Assembly: GCA_049115695.1 (NCBI GenBank)
Contig: JAGDZR010000006.1
Coordinates: forward strand, 62,001-126,000
Origin: JAGDZR01 sp049115695
GTDB lineage: Bacteria > Bacteroidota > Bacteroidia > Cytophagales > Cyclobacteriaceae
DNA: 64,000 nucleotides
Reading direction: 5' to 3'
Shown: positions 24,155 through 33,141 of the stretch, one piece after another
Numbering within the stretch: position 1 is the stretch's first letter
How the letters are laid out: each line of letters opens with the position of its first letter
Notes under the pieces: model-generated
The model's input: the letters and a program-made list of their open reading frames with translations, nothing else
Told to the model about the DNA's origin: nothing
Databases searched by the model: none
Program-made: the position numbers and the translations under genes

Positions 24155-25336
24155 CTAATATTTTCCCCACTTAATGTAGCTCTCCAGGTCCTTGTCTCCG
24201 CGCCCAGATAAATTCACCACTACCAACTGTCCCTTGATATTCACTTTGTCAAGTGACGCTAGCGCATGTGATGACTCAATTGCTGGGATGATCCCCTCCA
24301 TTCTACTCAACAAAATACCAGCCTGCATGGCCTCTTCATCCGTGGCACTTACGAATTGAGCACGTCCCGAATCAAATAAGTGAGCATGAATAGGGCCTAT
24401 GCCCGGATAATCCAACCCGGCTGAAATCGAATAGGGCTCAACCACCTGTCCATCTTCCGTTTGCATTAAAATTGTCCTACTTCCATGTAGGATTCCCTCA
24501 GTGCCAAGTGTCGTGGTTGCTGCAGACTGACCTGTTTCATTACCTAGCCCTGCTGCTTCTGCTGCAACGAGTTTTACATTTTCGCTATCCAGGTAGTGAT
24601 AATATGCACCTACAGCATTACTGCCTCCTCCCACACAAGCAAAGACCATATCTGGTTCTTCCTTGCCTTCATGCTCTTTCAGTTGCCATCTGATTTCTTC
24701 ACTGATCACAGATTGAAATCTGGCCACCATATCAGGGTATGGATGCGGCCCAACAACAGAGCCAATGATGTAATGTGTATCTACGGGATGATTGATCCAA
24801 TGCCGCATCGCTTCATTGGTCGCATCCTTTAATGTCTTGCTTCCCGAAACGGCCGGAATCACCTGCGCTCCCAGTATTTTCATGCGCTCAACATTGGGGC
24901 GCTGACGTGCCATGTCAATTTCTCCCATGTATACGATGCACTCCAACCCCATCAATGCACAAACAGTGGCAGTGGCCACTCCATGTTGTCCTGCTCCGGT
25001 TTCCGCAATAATTTTCTTCTTCCCGAGCGCCTGAGCCATCAAAATCTGGCCTATTGTATTATTCACCTTGTGCGCTCCTGTATGACATAAATCTTCCCTT
25101 TTGAGGTAGATTTTGGCATCATACTTCTCAGATAATCGCTTAGCGAAGTACAAAGGGGTTGGCCTTCCCACATAGTCCTTCAATAGCTGCCTGAATTCCG
25201 TCTCAAAAGAGGGCTGATTCATGATTTCGAGGTAACGTTCCCTCAATTCTTCCACATTAGGATGCAGCATTTCAGGAATGTATGCACCACCAAACTTGCC
25301 GTAATACCCGCGTTCATCTACTTGAAACTTGCTCAT
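24155..25336 (-). CDS. trpB: Tryptophan synthase beta chain
   Basis: A 393-residue PLP enzyme joining indole and serine to tryptophan. The cofactor lysine is Lys90 in REDLCHTGAHKVNNTIGQ; the phosphate-binding CVGGGSNAVG loop is also present. Length and motifs are those of the TrpB1 form that partners with TrpA. Its start overlaps the trpF stop by four bases (ATGA), showing translational coupling with the preceding gene. Confidence 0.98.
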   Translation of the reverse strand: MSKFQVDERGYYGKFGGAYIPEMLHPNVEELRERYLEIMNQPSFETEFRQLLKDYVGRPTPLYFAKRLSEKYDAKIYLKREDLCHTGAHKVNNTIGQILMAQALGKKKIIAETGAGQHGVATATVCALMGLECIVYMGEIDMARQRPNVERMKILGAQVIPAVSGSKTLKDATNEAMRHWINHPVDTHYIIGSVVGPHPYPDMVARFQSVISEEIRWQLKEHEGKEEPDMVFACVGGGSNAVGAYYHYLDSENVKLVAAEAAGLGNETGQSAATTTLGTEGILHGSRTILMQTEDGQVVEPYSISAGLDYPGIGPIHAHLFDSGRAQFVSATDEEAMQAGILLSRMEGIIPAIESSHALASLDKVNIKGQLVVVNLSGRGDKDLESYIKWGKY

Positions 25337-25929
25337 AATCGCTTTTTCAATTCTCTAATCTTCTCAATATTTTTCAACCCTGGTTCAATTTCAAACCGAC
25401 TGTTCACATCGATCCCGATCAATTGTTCAAGGTCCATTGCTTTAATCTTTTCAACATCATCCAGGTCTAATCCTCCACTAAGTAAAAAGGGCGTATCAAA
25501 CGAATAGTCAGACAGAATTGACCAGTCAAATTGCTCACCAGAACCTCCATGATCCCTGGTTTTTGTGTCGAATAAAAATGCATCAACTTCACCTTCATAA
25601 AGGTCCATTTGCACAATTGGCAATTCATCCATAACACCAAATACCTTCCATACATCGACACCCATTGACTTTACTTCACGTACCTGATCCACCGATTCAC
25701 CACCATGGAGCTGCACCACAGACAACCCATAGTTCCGGATTGTTGATTGAATCCTGTCAGTTGCTTCATTGACAAAAACACCAACCTTTTTCAGCCGAGT
25801 TTTTATATCCCAATCACCTACAAATCGCTTGGAATCGGGATAGAATATCAACCCCATCCAGTCTGGTGACAATTGCTCCAACTGCTCAATATTCTTACTC
25901 TCACGCATGCCACAGACTTTCAATTTCAT
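25333..25929 (-). CDS. trpF: Phosphoribosylanthranilate isomerase
   Basis: A 198-residue TIM barrel that rearranges phosphoribosylanthranilate to CdRP. Key motifs are KVCGMRESKNI with the catalytic cysteine (Cys6), VVQLHGGESVDQV, and the C-terminal FLLSGGLDLDDV and GIDVNSRFEIEPGLKN. It is a free-standing enzyme, not fused to TrpC as in enterobacteria. Overlaps trpC upstream and trpB downstream by four bases each. Confidence 0.96.
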   Translation of the reverse strand: MKLKVCGMRESKNIEQLEQLSPDWMGLIFYPDSKRFVGDWDIKTRLKKVGVFVNEATDRIQSTIRNYGLSVVQLHGGESVDQVREVKSMGVDVWKVFGVMDELPIVQMDLYEGEVDAFLFDTKTRDHGGSGEQFDWSILSDYSFDTPFLLSGGLDLDDVEKIKAMDLEQLIGIDVNSRFEIEPGLKNIEKIRELKKRL

Positions 25930-26723
25930 GCCCTCAACTCTTTTAACTTTTTCACAAACGCCCCACAGGACAATCCCGGATTGGGAGTCCTCATGAAGTT
26001 CTCACCAATTAAAAATCCTTCATAACCATAGTTCATAAGATCTGCAACAATCTCAGGATCACTGATACCGCTCTCCGAAACCTTTAGGAACTCATTAGGG
26101 ATCTTTTCTGCCAATTTTTTTGAGGTGTCGATAGAGGTAGTGAATGTGGTAAGATCTCTATTGTTGACACCCAATAAATCAACCTCAGGACAAACAGATC
26201 GGTCCAATTCATCTTCATTATGAACTTCCAGCAAAACCTCAAGTGACAGGGATTTGGCAAATTGGGCCAATGACCTCACCTGATCAGGAGTTAGGGAAGC
26301 AGCAATCAACAAAATGACATCAGCCCCAATAGACTTGGCTTCTACCAATTGATATTCATCAACGATAAAGTCCTTCCTTAAAATCGGACAATAATTAAAC
26401 TGCCTGGCAGTCAACAAATCTTCATTTTTACCTCCGAAATATTTTGTGTCGGTGAGTACAGATAGTCCCGAAGCACCACCCTGCATATAGCCAATAGATG
26501 TTTGCTCTACAGAAGCATGACCATTGATCAATCCCTTAGATGGTGATTGCCGCTTAAACTCTGCAATTATGCCTACTTTGTCTTCTCTTCGAATGTATTC
26601 CTTCAATGAAACAGTTGGTGCATCAAAATGTATGCTCTGTTCTAAAAGCTTGACAGGAAACAAGGACTTTCTCTCATTGACCAACTGTTGCTTATGAGCA
26701 TTGATTTCTTCTAGGATGTTCAT
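25926..26723 (-). CDS. trpC: Indole-3-glycerol phosphate synthase
   Basis: A 265-residue TIM barrel that closes the indole ring by decarboxylating CdRP. The family signature IIAEFKRQSPSKGLIN carries the catalytic lysine; LRKDFIVDEYQL and GVNNRDLTTFTTSID are further conserved segments, and VSESGISDPE is the phosphate loop. Stand-alone enzyme. Its start overlaps the trpD stop by four bases. Confidence 0.97.
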   Translation of the reverse strand: MNILEEINAHKQQLVNERKSLFPVKLLEQSIHFDAPTVSLKEYIRREDKVGIIAEFKRQSPSKGLINGHASVEQTSIGYMQGGASGLSVLTDTKYFGGKNEDLLTARQFNYCPILRKDFIVDEYQLVEAKSIGADVILLIAASLTPDQVRSLAQFAKSLSLEVLLEVHNEDELDRSVCPEVDLLGVNNRDLTTFTTSIDTSKKLAEKIPNEFLKVSESGISDPEIVADLMNYGYEGFLIGENFMRTPNPGLSCGAFVKKLKELRA

Positions 26724-27712
26724 TGATTAATGCTTAAGAATTTCTCAAAACTTGACTTTGCTTTACCAGACTCCAAAGATTCCCTGGCTGCTGCAACTCC
26801 CTCGTCAAAAGACAAGGATTTGCCCGTTGCAATTGCCAGTCCTGCATTTGCAATAACTGCATCATTTTGCGCCTTGGTGCCTTCATTGTTGAGGATTTTC
26901 TCAAAAATATTTGCCGAGCTATGAACATCAACTCCTCCCGCCAATTGTTCCTGTTTCAAAATATCAAACCCTAACGAGCCGGGTGAGAGCACTCCCTCTC
27001 TGTCCCTCATGATGAATTTGAAATCTCCGGTCAGCGAGACCTCATCATAACCGTCCAGTGCATGAACAATCATGTAATTACGATCGGTATTTTGATAGAG
27101 ATAACCATAGAGGCGTGCCAACTCAAGATTAAAAACACCTACCAATTGATGCTTGGGAAACGCAGGATTCACCATCGGTCCCAGCATATTAAAAAATGTT
27201 TTCACACCTAATTCTCTTCTCACCGGCGCAACATTCTTCATCGCAGGATGAAACAAAGGAGCGTGCAAAAAGCTAATTCCCGCCTCTTCAAAACTCCTGG
27301 CCAATACGTCCTGATCGCTGGTAAACTTGGCACCAAAATGTTCCAGCACATTTGACGAACCACAAACCGACGATACTCCGTAATTACCGTGTTTTGCCAC
27401 CACCTGTCCCGCACCCGCTGTGACAAAAGATGCAAGGGTACTAATATTAAAAGTATCTTTTCCATCTCCTCCTGTGCCACACAGGTCAATGGCGTTGTAA
27501 TCCTCGGCTGGAACGCGCACGCATAGCTCAAGCATCGCTTCCCTGAATCCGGTCAATTCATCCACTGTGATATTCCGCATCAGATAGACCGTCATAAATG
27601 CAGCCATTTGACTATTGTTGTACTGACCGGAAGCAAGGTTCGATAGGATTTCTTTAGCTTCAATCTTATCCAGTGCTTGGTATTTAAATAATCTTTCTAA
27701 TAATGCCTTCAT
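26720..27712 (-). CDS. trpD: Anthranilate phosphoribosyltransferase
   Basis: A 330-residue enzyme joining anthranilate with PRPP. The PRPP-binding loop CGTGGDGKDTFNIST and the following KHGNYGVSSVCGSSNVLE, GVKTFFNMLGPMVNPA and HALDGYDEVS are all typical. It is not fused to the TrpG amidotransferase, which is encoded separately three bases upstream. Confidence 0.97.
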   Translation of the reverse strand: MKALLERLFKYQALDKIEAKEILSNLASGQYNNSQMAAFMTVYLMRNITVDELTGFREAMLELCVRVPAEDYNAIDLCGTGGDGKDTFNISTLASFVTAGAGQVVAKHGNYGVSSVCGSSNVLEHFGAKFTSDQDVLARSFEEAGISFLHAPLFHPAMKNVAPVRRELGVKTFFNMLGPMVNPAFPKHQLVGVFNLELARLYGYLYQNTDRNYMIVHALDGYDEVSLTGDFKFIMRDREGVLSPGSLGFDILKQEQLAGGVDVHSSANIFEKILNNEGTKAQNDAVIANAGLAIATGKSLSFDEGVAAARESLESGKAKSSFEKFLSINQ

Positions 27713-27715
27713 GTT

Positions 27716-28294
27716 CTAATTTTCTAATGCTATCCAGTTTTCAATCATTTTTTTGCCATGCTCGGTCATAATGGATTCAGGGTGAAACTGTACCCCCCTA
27801 ACATTGTACGACTCATGTTTGATGGCCATTATCCGCCCATCAGGATCCTTTGCCGTGACTTGAATCGATTTGGGTAATTCATGCGAATCAATGGCCCATG
27901 AGTGGTAGCGACATACTTTGAAAGTATCTGGAATACCCTCAAAAAGCTCGTCCTTTGCCGTTATGGCAATGTCAGTGGTGACGCCATGATAAACAATTGG
28001 CAGGTTAAAGAGCTTAGCTCCAAATCCTTCCCCAATGCCCTGATGTCCAAGACATACACCCAATATATTTTTAGCCGATGCATACTTTTTGATCACTTCA
28101 GGCATGATTCCCGCATCTTTCGGTACGCCAGGACCTGGAGAAAGTAGTATGTTTCGATAATCTCCTACCTCGTCAACGGAAATCTTATCATTTCGGAATA
28201 CATCCATTTCGTTACCCAATCCCATTTCCTTAAGGATATGTACCAGATTGTAGGTAAATGAATCGTAATTGTCAATTACTATTACTCGCTTCAT
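27716..28294 (-). CDS. trpG: Anthranilate synthase glutamine amidotransferase component
   Basis: A 192-residue class I amidotransferase that releases ammonia from glutamine for TrpE. The nucleophile is Cys81 in LGVCLGHQGIGEGFG; the partner residues lie in VQFHPESIMTEHG, and the oxyanion segment is LLSPGPGVPKDAG. The same fold can serve p-aminobenzoate synthase, but its place between trpE and trpD fixes the main role. Its start overlaps the trpE stop by four bases. Confidence 0.96.
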   Translation of the reverse strand: MKRVIVIDNYDSFTYNLVHILKEMGLGNEMDVFRNDKISVDEVGDYRNILLSPGPGVPKDAGIMPEVIKKYASAKNILGVCLGHQGIGEGFGAKLFNLPIVYHGVTTDIAITAKDELFEGIPDTFKVCRYHSWAIDSHELPKSIQVTAKDPDGRIMAIKHESYNVRGVQFHPESIMTEHGKKMIENWIALEN

Positions 28295-29700
28295 TGTGCT
28301 GAATGCTTTTCTGCTGTGGTCAATGCTGTTTCCAGAGCGGCTAGTTTGTTGTAGACCTCCTGTACTTCACTTTTCGGATCGGATTTAGCAACAATCCCCG
28401 CCCCGGCTCTATAATGCAGCGTATTGGATTCACTCAAAAACGTTCTAATCATAATAGCATGATTGAAAGTACCTTCAAAATCCATGAAGCCGATTGCGCC
28501 ACCATAATACCCTCTTGAACTTTTTTCATTTTCATCAATCAATTCCATGGCCCTGAATTTGGGTGCCCCGGACAATGTCCCTGCCGGAAATGTGCTGGCA
28601 ACTACATCCATTAAATCGGTATTTTCATTGAGCTGTCCTGTCACTTTGGACACCAGATGTATGACGTGAGAGTAAAACTGTATCTCTTTGTAGGTTTCGA
28701 CCTTTACTTCTGAGGTGAATTTACTCAGGTCATTACGTGCCAAGTCCACCAACATAATGTGCTCGCTATTCTCCTTTGGATCATTCAGAAGCTTTTTGGC
28801 TAAATCAGCATCTGCAAGATCATCACCAGTTCGCCTGAATGTACCGGCGATTGGATAGATAATGGCCTCTTTCGGATTGATCACAATTTGAGCCTCAGGA
28901 GAAGACCCAAATATCTTATAGCTGCCATAGTCAAAATAAAACAGGTATGGAGATGGGTTGATAGAACGAAGGGCTCGATATACCTGAAACTCATCTCCCT
29001 GAAATTCTTTGTAAAATCTTCTGGAAAAAACTACCTGAAAAACCTCCCCAATGTCACAATTGTGAATACCAACTTTCACCTTCTCTAAAAACTCTTCATC
29101 CGTAAAATCAGATTGCGTCTCGCCTACAGTTTGAAAATCGAATTGTGGGCTAGTCTGCTTATGAAGAATATCAATGATTTCGTTGAACTCTCCATCATCC
29201 ACCTGGTCAACATACGTCTCTATGACGTGACACTGATTCCTGAAATGGTCAAAAGCAATGATGTAATTGTATACCGAGTATTTTATTTCAGGAATGACAG
29301 GAATGTTCTCACCCGACTCTTTTAGCTCAATCTCTTCAAAGTGCTGAACACCATCATAGGAGATATAGCCGAAAAGACCAGTTTCAATATGAGATTTCTG
29401 TTCCTTTACATGAGAAAAGGCAGACCTGAATTCCTTCAATGCTTCCAGGGGTTGCTTGTCAACTGGTTGAGGATTTTCACCCGGCATGGTTATGGTGACT
29501 TTTCCATTCGTCGACTCGAATGTAGCTTTTGGCTTGCAACAGATGTAGGAAAAACTATTTTCCTCCCCATGATAGTCGGAGCTTTCCAACAGCAGCGTAT
29601 TGGCAAATCGGTCTCTTAGCTTCAAATAAGCGGCAACTGGCGTAAATGTATCAGCCAAAAACTGCTTTGATCTAACCTTTAATTGATAATTGACTTCCAT
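28291..29700 (-). CDS. trpE: Anthranilate synthase component I
   Basis: A 469-residue chorismate-utilising enzyme that makes anthranilate with TrpG. The C-terminal catalytic part shows PIAGTFRRTGDD, LVDLARNDLSKF and TFPAGTLSGAPKFRAMELI. Near residue 36 the LLESSDYHGEENSFSY segment corresponds to the tryptophan-binding LLES motif, so feedback inhibition is likely. It is the first gene of the operon; an intrinsic terminator lies just 10 bases before its ATG and a short Trp-rich leader peptide upstream of that, so attenuation should control the whole unit. Confidence 0.97.
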   Translation of the reverse strand: MEVNYQLKVRSKQFLADTFTPVAAYLKLRDRFANTLLLESSDYHGEENSFSYICCKPKATFESTNGKVTITMPGENPQPVDKQPLEALKEFRSAFSHVKEQKSHIETGLFGYISYDGVQHFEEIELKESGENIPVIPEIKYSVYNYIIAFDHFRNQCHVIETYVDQVDDGEFNEIIDILHKQTSPQFDFQTVGETQSDFTDEEFLEKVKVGIHNCDIGEVFQVVFSRRFYKEFQGDEFQVYRALRSINPSPYLFYFDYGSYKIFGSSPEAQIVINPKEAIIYPIAGTFRRTGDDLADADLAKKLLNDPKENSEHIMLVDLARNDLSKFTSEVKVETYKEIQFYSHVIHLVSKVTGQLNENTDLMDVVASTFPAGTLSGAPKFRAMELIDENEKSSRGYYGGAIGFMDFEGTFNHAIMIRTFLSESNTLHYRAGAGIVAKSDPKSEVQEVYNKLAALETALTTAEKHSAQ

Positions 29701-29710
29701 AAAATTTTAA

Positions 29711-29743
29711 TCAAAAAAAAACCCGCTGCGAGCAGCGGGTTTA
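29711..29743 (-). terminator. trp operon attenuator terminator
   Basis: On the minus strand ACCCGCTGC and GCAGCGGGT form a nine-base stem followed by a run of T, a very strong intrinsic terminator. It stands between the leader peptide and trpE, so it must be read through for trp expression. The 5' arm can also pair with the AGCGG at 29842-29846, upstream of the leader ATG. Confidence 0.92.
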
Positions 29744-29770
29744 TATTGTTTATTTTACATAATACATACC

Positions 29771-29850
29771 TAGCGGATCACAACAAATGCGTCTGATTCT
29801 GATACCACCACCAATATGTATTTGAGAATTTCATAATTTGACCGCTAAGC
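29771..29850 (-). promoter_or_regulatory. trp leader with competing pairing segments
   Basis: In the transcript, TAGCGG (29842-29847, before the leader start) is complementary to CCGCTA (29771-29776, just after the leader stop), and its AGCGG can instead pair with the CCGCT in the terminator's first arm. These offer mutually exclusive folds that a ribosome stalled at the Trp codons or at the stop codon could choose between. The pairings are visible; which one acts as antiterminator is inference. Confidence 0.5.
29778..29834 (-). CDS. trpL: trp operon leader peptide with three tandem tryptophans
   Basis: An 18-residue frame, MKFSNTYWWWYQNQTHLL, ends about 35 bases before the attenuator stem. 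Three consecutive TGG codons flanked by tyrosines (YWWWY) are far beyond chance for such a short frame and are the hallmark of a leader whose translation senses charged tRNA-Trp. When tryptophan is scarce the ribosome should stall at codons 8-10 and let transcription continue into trpE; with enough tryptophan it reaches the stop codon and the terminator forms. The rest of the 286-base gap upstream of trpE shows no further gene. Confidence 0.9.
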   Translation of the reverse strand: MKFSNTYWWWYQNQTHLL

Positions 29851-29986
29851 TAATTCTTACCAAATGACAATTCCAATATTTGTATTATTTTTTTTATTCA
29901 ATCGACCTTAATTAACACAAAAGAAGCTTTTCTTAAACATTTTCAAAAGTTTGCGTTAGTCAGATGTAATACAGTAAATTGCGACC

Positions 29987-30397
29987 ATGTTACCCGTTGA
30001 AGATCAAATAAGTGTACTCGTTCATTTATCAAAGGCTGACAATTACGTTGCTTTAGAAGAAAGCCAATTGATTCATTCAATCGGTGAGCGAAATGGTCTT
30101 ACGCCTGACCAGGTTGAAAATATCATTGATAATCCTAAACCACTTGGTGATTTCAGTGACTTACCCCCGGAAGAAAAGTTTGAATATTTGTTTAATGTTA
30201 TTCAATTAATGAAGGTAGATAAAAAAATCTACCAGAAGGAAATTGAATTTTGCGAAAAATTGGCGCTCAAATTGGGCTACAAGCCCGGCGTTGTGGCTGA
30301 TCTATCAGCCTATATATATTCCGACCCATCTGTCATGACCAAACGGAGTTATCTCAGATCAATCGCAGATCAACATTTAATTCCAAAAGGAAGTTAA
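29987..30397 (+). CDS. TerB-like helical protein
   Basis: A 136-residue all-helical cytoplasmic protein. The layout VLVHLSKADNYVALEESQLIHSIGERNGL followed by LFNVIQLMKVDKKIYQKEIEFCEKLALKLGY resembles the two-fold repeat of TerB / DUF533 domains, each with acidic residues after a D-x-x-x-x-x-E pattern that may bind metal. Bacteroidota carry many single TerB-like proteins without the rest of the tellurite cluster, so tellurite resistance should not be assumed. A TAAATTGC sequence with an upstream TTTG may serve as promoter, and a strong terminator follows. Confidence 0.7.
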   Translation: MLPVEDQISVLVHLSKADNYVALEESQLIHSIGERNGLTPDQVENIIDNPKPLGDFSDLPPEEKFEYLFNVIQLMKVDKKIYQKEIEFCEKLALKLGYKPGVVADLSAYIYSDPSVMTKRSYLRSIADQHLIPKGS

Positions 30398-30405
30398 AAT
30401 AATGC

Positions 30406-30432
30406 AACCGGCTCACATGCCGGTTTTTTTTT
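30406..30432 (+). terminator. Intrinsic terminator after the TerB-like gene
   Basis: AACCGGC and GCCGG(TT) form a stem with a six-base loop, followed by nine T. It begins 9 bases after the stop codon. Confidence 0.9.
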
Positions 30433-30514
30433 GCCCTAAATTAAAGCCATTGTTTTCAGAGAGCATTTGTTGAAATGCCGTCAATCCTCCTGTGGCATTA
30501 TTCTACTCATTAAA

Positions 30515-30543
30515 CAAAAAAAACCGGCTCGATGGCCGGTTTT
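30515..30543 (-). terminator. Intrinsic terminator for the 86-residue protein gene
   Basis: ACCGGC / GCCGGT stem with a six-base loop; on the minus strand it is followed by eight T. The stem sequence is the same as in the terminator 110 bases away on the opposite side of the convergent gap. Confidence 0.85.
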
Positions 30544-30566
30544 CTAAATCGTCTTAGTTGGAATGA

Positions 30567-30827
30567 TTAATTGCTGCTTACCGCTTTTTCCAACTCATCA
30601 ATAAGCTTTTTAGCCACTTTCCTTGGATGAGACTTCTTGTATTCCTTCAAGGCATCCAGGGCAGCACCAGTTTTTTCGACCAGACCTTCAGGATTGTGAT
30701 CTGCCGCATAACTTCCGAGGCACCATTCGATCTCAGCAATCAATTGATCCTCAATTCCCAAAGCCACCAACTTGTCCTTTGCATGCTGGCTTGCTTTTTC
30801 AATCTTTTCTTGTGCAATTACACTCAT
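30567..30827 (-). CDS. Small helical protein of unknown function
   Basis: An 86-residue, lysine-rich helical protein: IAQEKIEKASQHAKDKLVALG, then IEWCLGSYAADHNPEGLVEKTGAALDALKEYKK and KKLIDELEKAVSS. No signal peptide or membrane segment. It has its own promoter core and terminator, so it is a stand-alone transcription unit. I do not recognise a family with confidence; the composition suggests a small soluble regulator or partner protein. Confidence 0.7.
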   Translation of the reverse strand: MSVIAQEKIEKASQHAKDKLVALGIEDQLIAEIEWCLGSYAADHNPEGLVEKTGAALDALKEYKKSHPRKVAKKLIDELEKAVSSN

Positions 30828-30865
30828 GTTTGCAGTGAATTATTAATTTGTTTGATAATATGATA

Positions 30866-30897
30866 CAAAATTACAAGAATCATTAGCAAGAAAGCAA
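30866..30897 (-). promoter_or_regulatory. Promoter of the 86-residue protein gene
   Basis: On the minus strand TAATTTTG (30866-30873) fits the Bacteroidota TAnnTTTG core, with a TTG 21 bases upstream at 30895-30897 as the -33 element. The predicted transcript start leaves a leader of about 30 bases before the ATG. Confidence 0.55.
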
Positions 30898-30931
30898 TAA
30901 TAAGTGCATGAAATTGCCAACCTGCAAAATT

Positions 30932-31975
30932 TCAATCGTTTTCGGACCACTGATTAACCAACGGATTCATGATTTTGAACCACAAAGGAGGAATAGTAGC
31001 TACCAACATCATACCGGGGTAACCAGTTGGCATCTGTGGACTTGGGTCCATATGCCGTAAGGTTTGGTACTTGCGACTTGCCTTATAATGATGATCGGAG
31101 TGTCTAGACAATTCAAACAACACAATTCTACCCAATACATGATCCGAATTCCATGAGTGATGCGGCATTACGCTTTCATAATGACCGTTCGCAAGCTGTT
31201 TACGACTCAGCCCATAATGTTCAATGTAATTCACTGTCTCAAGCAACAAAATCCCAATAAGTGCCGCTGCTAAAAAGTAAACCAACACAAGCATATTGAA
31301 TAGCACCGTTATGACCACCAACAATGACGTCTGGATAAGCACTATCTGAATCATCTTATTCCGTAGCGTCCACACACTTTTCGCTTTTTTCGCCAAACTT
31401 CCCCTTTCAATCCTCCAGGCCGAAATCCAGGAACCAATCACAGACCTCCACCAAAACTTGTATAGCATCTCTCCTTTCTGGGATGAAGCCGGATCCTCTC
31501 GCGTCGACACTCGTTTATGATGCCCTCGATTGTGCTCAATAAAGAAATGCATGTATAGTGAGGTTAACAAAAGTGTTTTAGCAAGCATTTGCTCAAACCT
31601 TACAGTTCTATGTCCTAATTCATGTCCCACGTTGATACCTAACACACCACAACATAATCCCATTGAGCTTACCCTACCAACAATATCTAAGGCGCTCAGT
31701 TGTTGTTGACCTATGGTATTAAGAAAAGTCCAGAGTAAAAATAACTGAACTGGGACAACACCATAAACCAGCATATCATAAACGCGCTGATGTTTTCGGC
31801 TTGTCAATTTCTCTTCCGATGCATTACCCGAATGTGCGGGGATCATTAATTCAAAAAAAGGAATCAATACGAACGCCTCTATGAATGGTAAGAAGGTCAA
31901 CCATCCGCTGGTGTGAAAGGAAATATATGCCAGACATGGCATGACGTAAACTCCCAGGTATCTCAAGACATGCAT
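30932..31975 (-). CDS. AlkB-type alkane 1-monooxygenase / membrane fatty acid hydroxylase
   Basis: A 347-residue integral-membrane di-iron enzyme. The histidine boxes are GHELGHR (His118, His122), EHNRGHHKR (His148, 152, 153) and RHSDHHYKA near residue 310, with the extra NYIEHYGL motif, as in AlkB. Several hydrophobic helices precede the boxes. AlkB-type enzymes hydroxylate terminal carbons of alkanes using electrons from rubredoxin; no rubredoxin is near, and in Bacteroidota such proteins may act on other lipids. It is monocistronic, divergent from the MscS gene. Confidence 0.9.
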   Translation of the reverse strand: MHVLRYLGVYVMPCLAYISFHTSGWLTFLPFIEAFVLIPFFELMIPAHSGNASEEKLTSRKHQRVYDMLVYGVVPVQLFLLWTFLNTIGQQQLSALDIVGRVSSMGLCCGVLGINVGHELGHRTVRFEQMLAKTLLLTSLYMHFFIEHNRGHHKRVSTREDPASSQKGEMLYKFWWRSVIGSWISAWRIERGSLAKKAKSVWTLRNKMIQIVLIQTSLLVVITVLFNMLVLVYFLAAALIGILLLETVNYIEHYGLSRKQLANGHYESVMPHHSWNSDHVLGRIVLFELSRHSDHHYKASRKYQTLRHMDPSPQMPTGYPGMMLVATIPPLWFKIMNPLVNQWSEND

Positions 31976-32073
31976 CGCTTAAATGTAATAAATTTTCATC
32001 TGGACAGGTTTTAGTTTTTATCAATACTTAAAATGAAAGAATTGATAAATTAGCAACACTAACCTAAGCTCAA

Positions 32074-33141
32074 TTGATGGATCAACTATACTACGGGAAT
32101 AGCATTTATAACTGGCTTATAGCATTTGGATTGATTTTACTTGCCTTTGTGGCAGGTCGTATCCTGTATTGGATTTTCAAAAACACCTTCAGGAAAATCA
32201 CCAAACGTACAACTTCGCAACTAGATGACTTACTGCTCGACAATATAGAGGAGCCTGTCGTTTTCATTGCGGTATTATTCGGTGTTCGATTTGGCGTAGA
32301 GAAATTAAACATCGCTGAAGAGTATCATCAAATAGAGGAATATGCATTTGCCTTCATTATTACAATTGCGTTCACATGGATGATCATTCGCGTGTACAAT
32401 GCGCTGCATGAAACGTACCTCGTTCCGCTTGCAGAAAGAACACATACTGACCTGGATGATCACTTACTTCCTGTAATCAAAAAAGTATTGAATATTCTGG
32501 TTTGGACATTGGGTGCTATAATAGCACTGAATAATGCCGGTTATGATGTAACGGCAGTGTTGGCCGGGTTAGGAATCGGAGGTTTGGCGTTTGCACTTGC
32601 CATCCAGCATACCTTTGGAAATATCGTGAGTGGCATGTTGATCTACACTGATCATCATATCAAGGTTGGTGACAGAATTCAGGTAAAAGGCAGATGGGGT
32701 AGAATAGATGGCGTGGTGCAAGAAATTGGCATGCGAACCACCCGTGTCAAAACCCGGTACGAAGGTCGACTTGTAAGTATTCCTAACTCTATGTTGACCG
32801 ATCAGGACCTCATCAACGTTGAGTCTGAGGATGGTCGTCAGCTTTTTCACGTGTTTAAATTAGCCGTTGATACTATACCTGAAAAGGTAGAATTGATGAT
32901 GGAAATACTCAAAGAGGCGGTGAAATCCACTGAAGGCACCAAAGAGCTCGTCGTAGTTGGTTTGGTTAAAGTAAGTGAAATCTCGTTGGATATCATGCAC
33001 CTATATTGGGTTGAAAATGAAAGTTCAAAAGTCAAAACGCGAAATGCCATCAACCTGAAGATTTTAAGGCGCATGCAGGAGGAAGATATCAAGTTCACAG
33101 ACCGTACGATGCAGCATTACAACAAGGATGTTGAATATTAG
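32074..33141 (+). CDS. MscS-family mechanosensitive ion channel
   Basis: A 355-residue channel protein with about five transmembrane helices (near residues 10-30, 60-80, 85-105, 130-150 and 155-180). The pore helix AGLGIGGLAFALAIQHTFGNIVSGMLIY and the following beta domain HIKVGDRIQVKGRWGRIDGVVQEIGMRTTRVKT are the MscS signature. Such channels open under membrane tension during osmotic downshock. The end overlaps the next gene by 14 bases, so the barrel protein that follows is probably co-expressed. Confidence 0.94.
   Translation: MMDQLYYGNSIYNWLIAFGLILLAFVAGRILYWIFKNTFRKITKRTTSQLDDLLLDNIEEPVVFIAVLFGVRFGVEKLNIAEEYHQIEEYAFAFIITIAFTWMIIRVYNALHETYLVPLAERTHTDLDDHLLPVIKKVLNILVWTLGAIIALNNAGYDVTAVLAGLGIGGLAFALAIQHTFGNIVSGMLIYTDHHIKVGDRIQVKGRWGRIDGVVQEIGMRTTRVKTRYEGRLVSIPNSMLTDQDLINVESEDGRQLFHVFKLAVDTIPEKVELMMEILKEAVKSTEGTKELVVVGLVKVSEISLDIMHLYWVENESSKVKTRNAINLKILRRMQEEDIKFTDRTMQHYNKDVEY

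Noticed and set aside
29987..30397. Tellurite resistance gene
   Set aside because: Only a single TerB-like domain is present with no other ter genes, so the resistance label would be over-reading.
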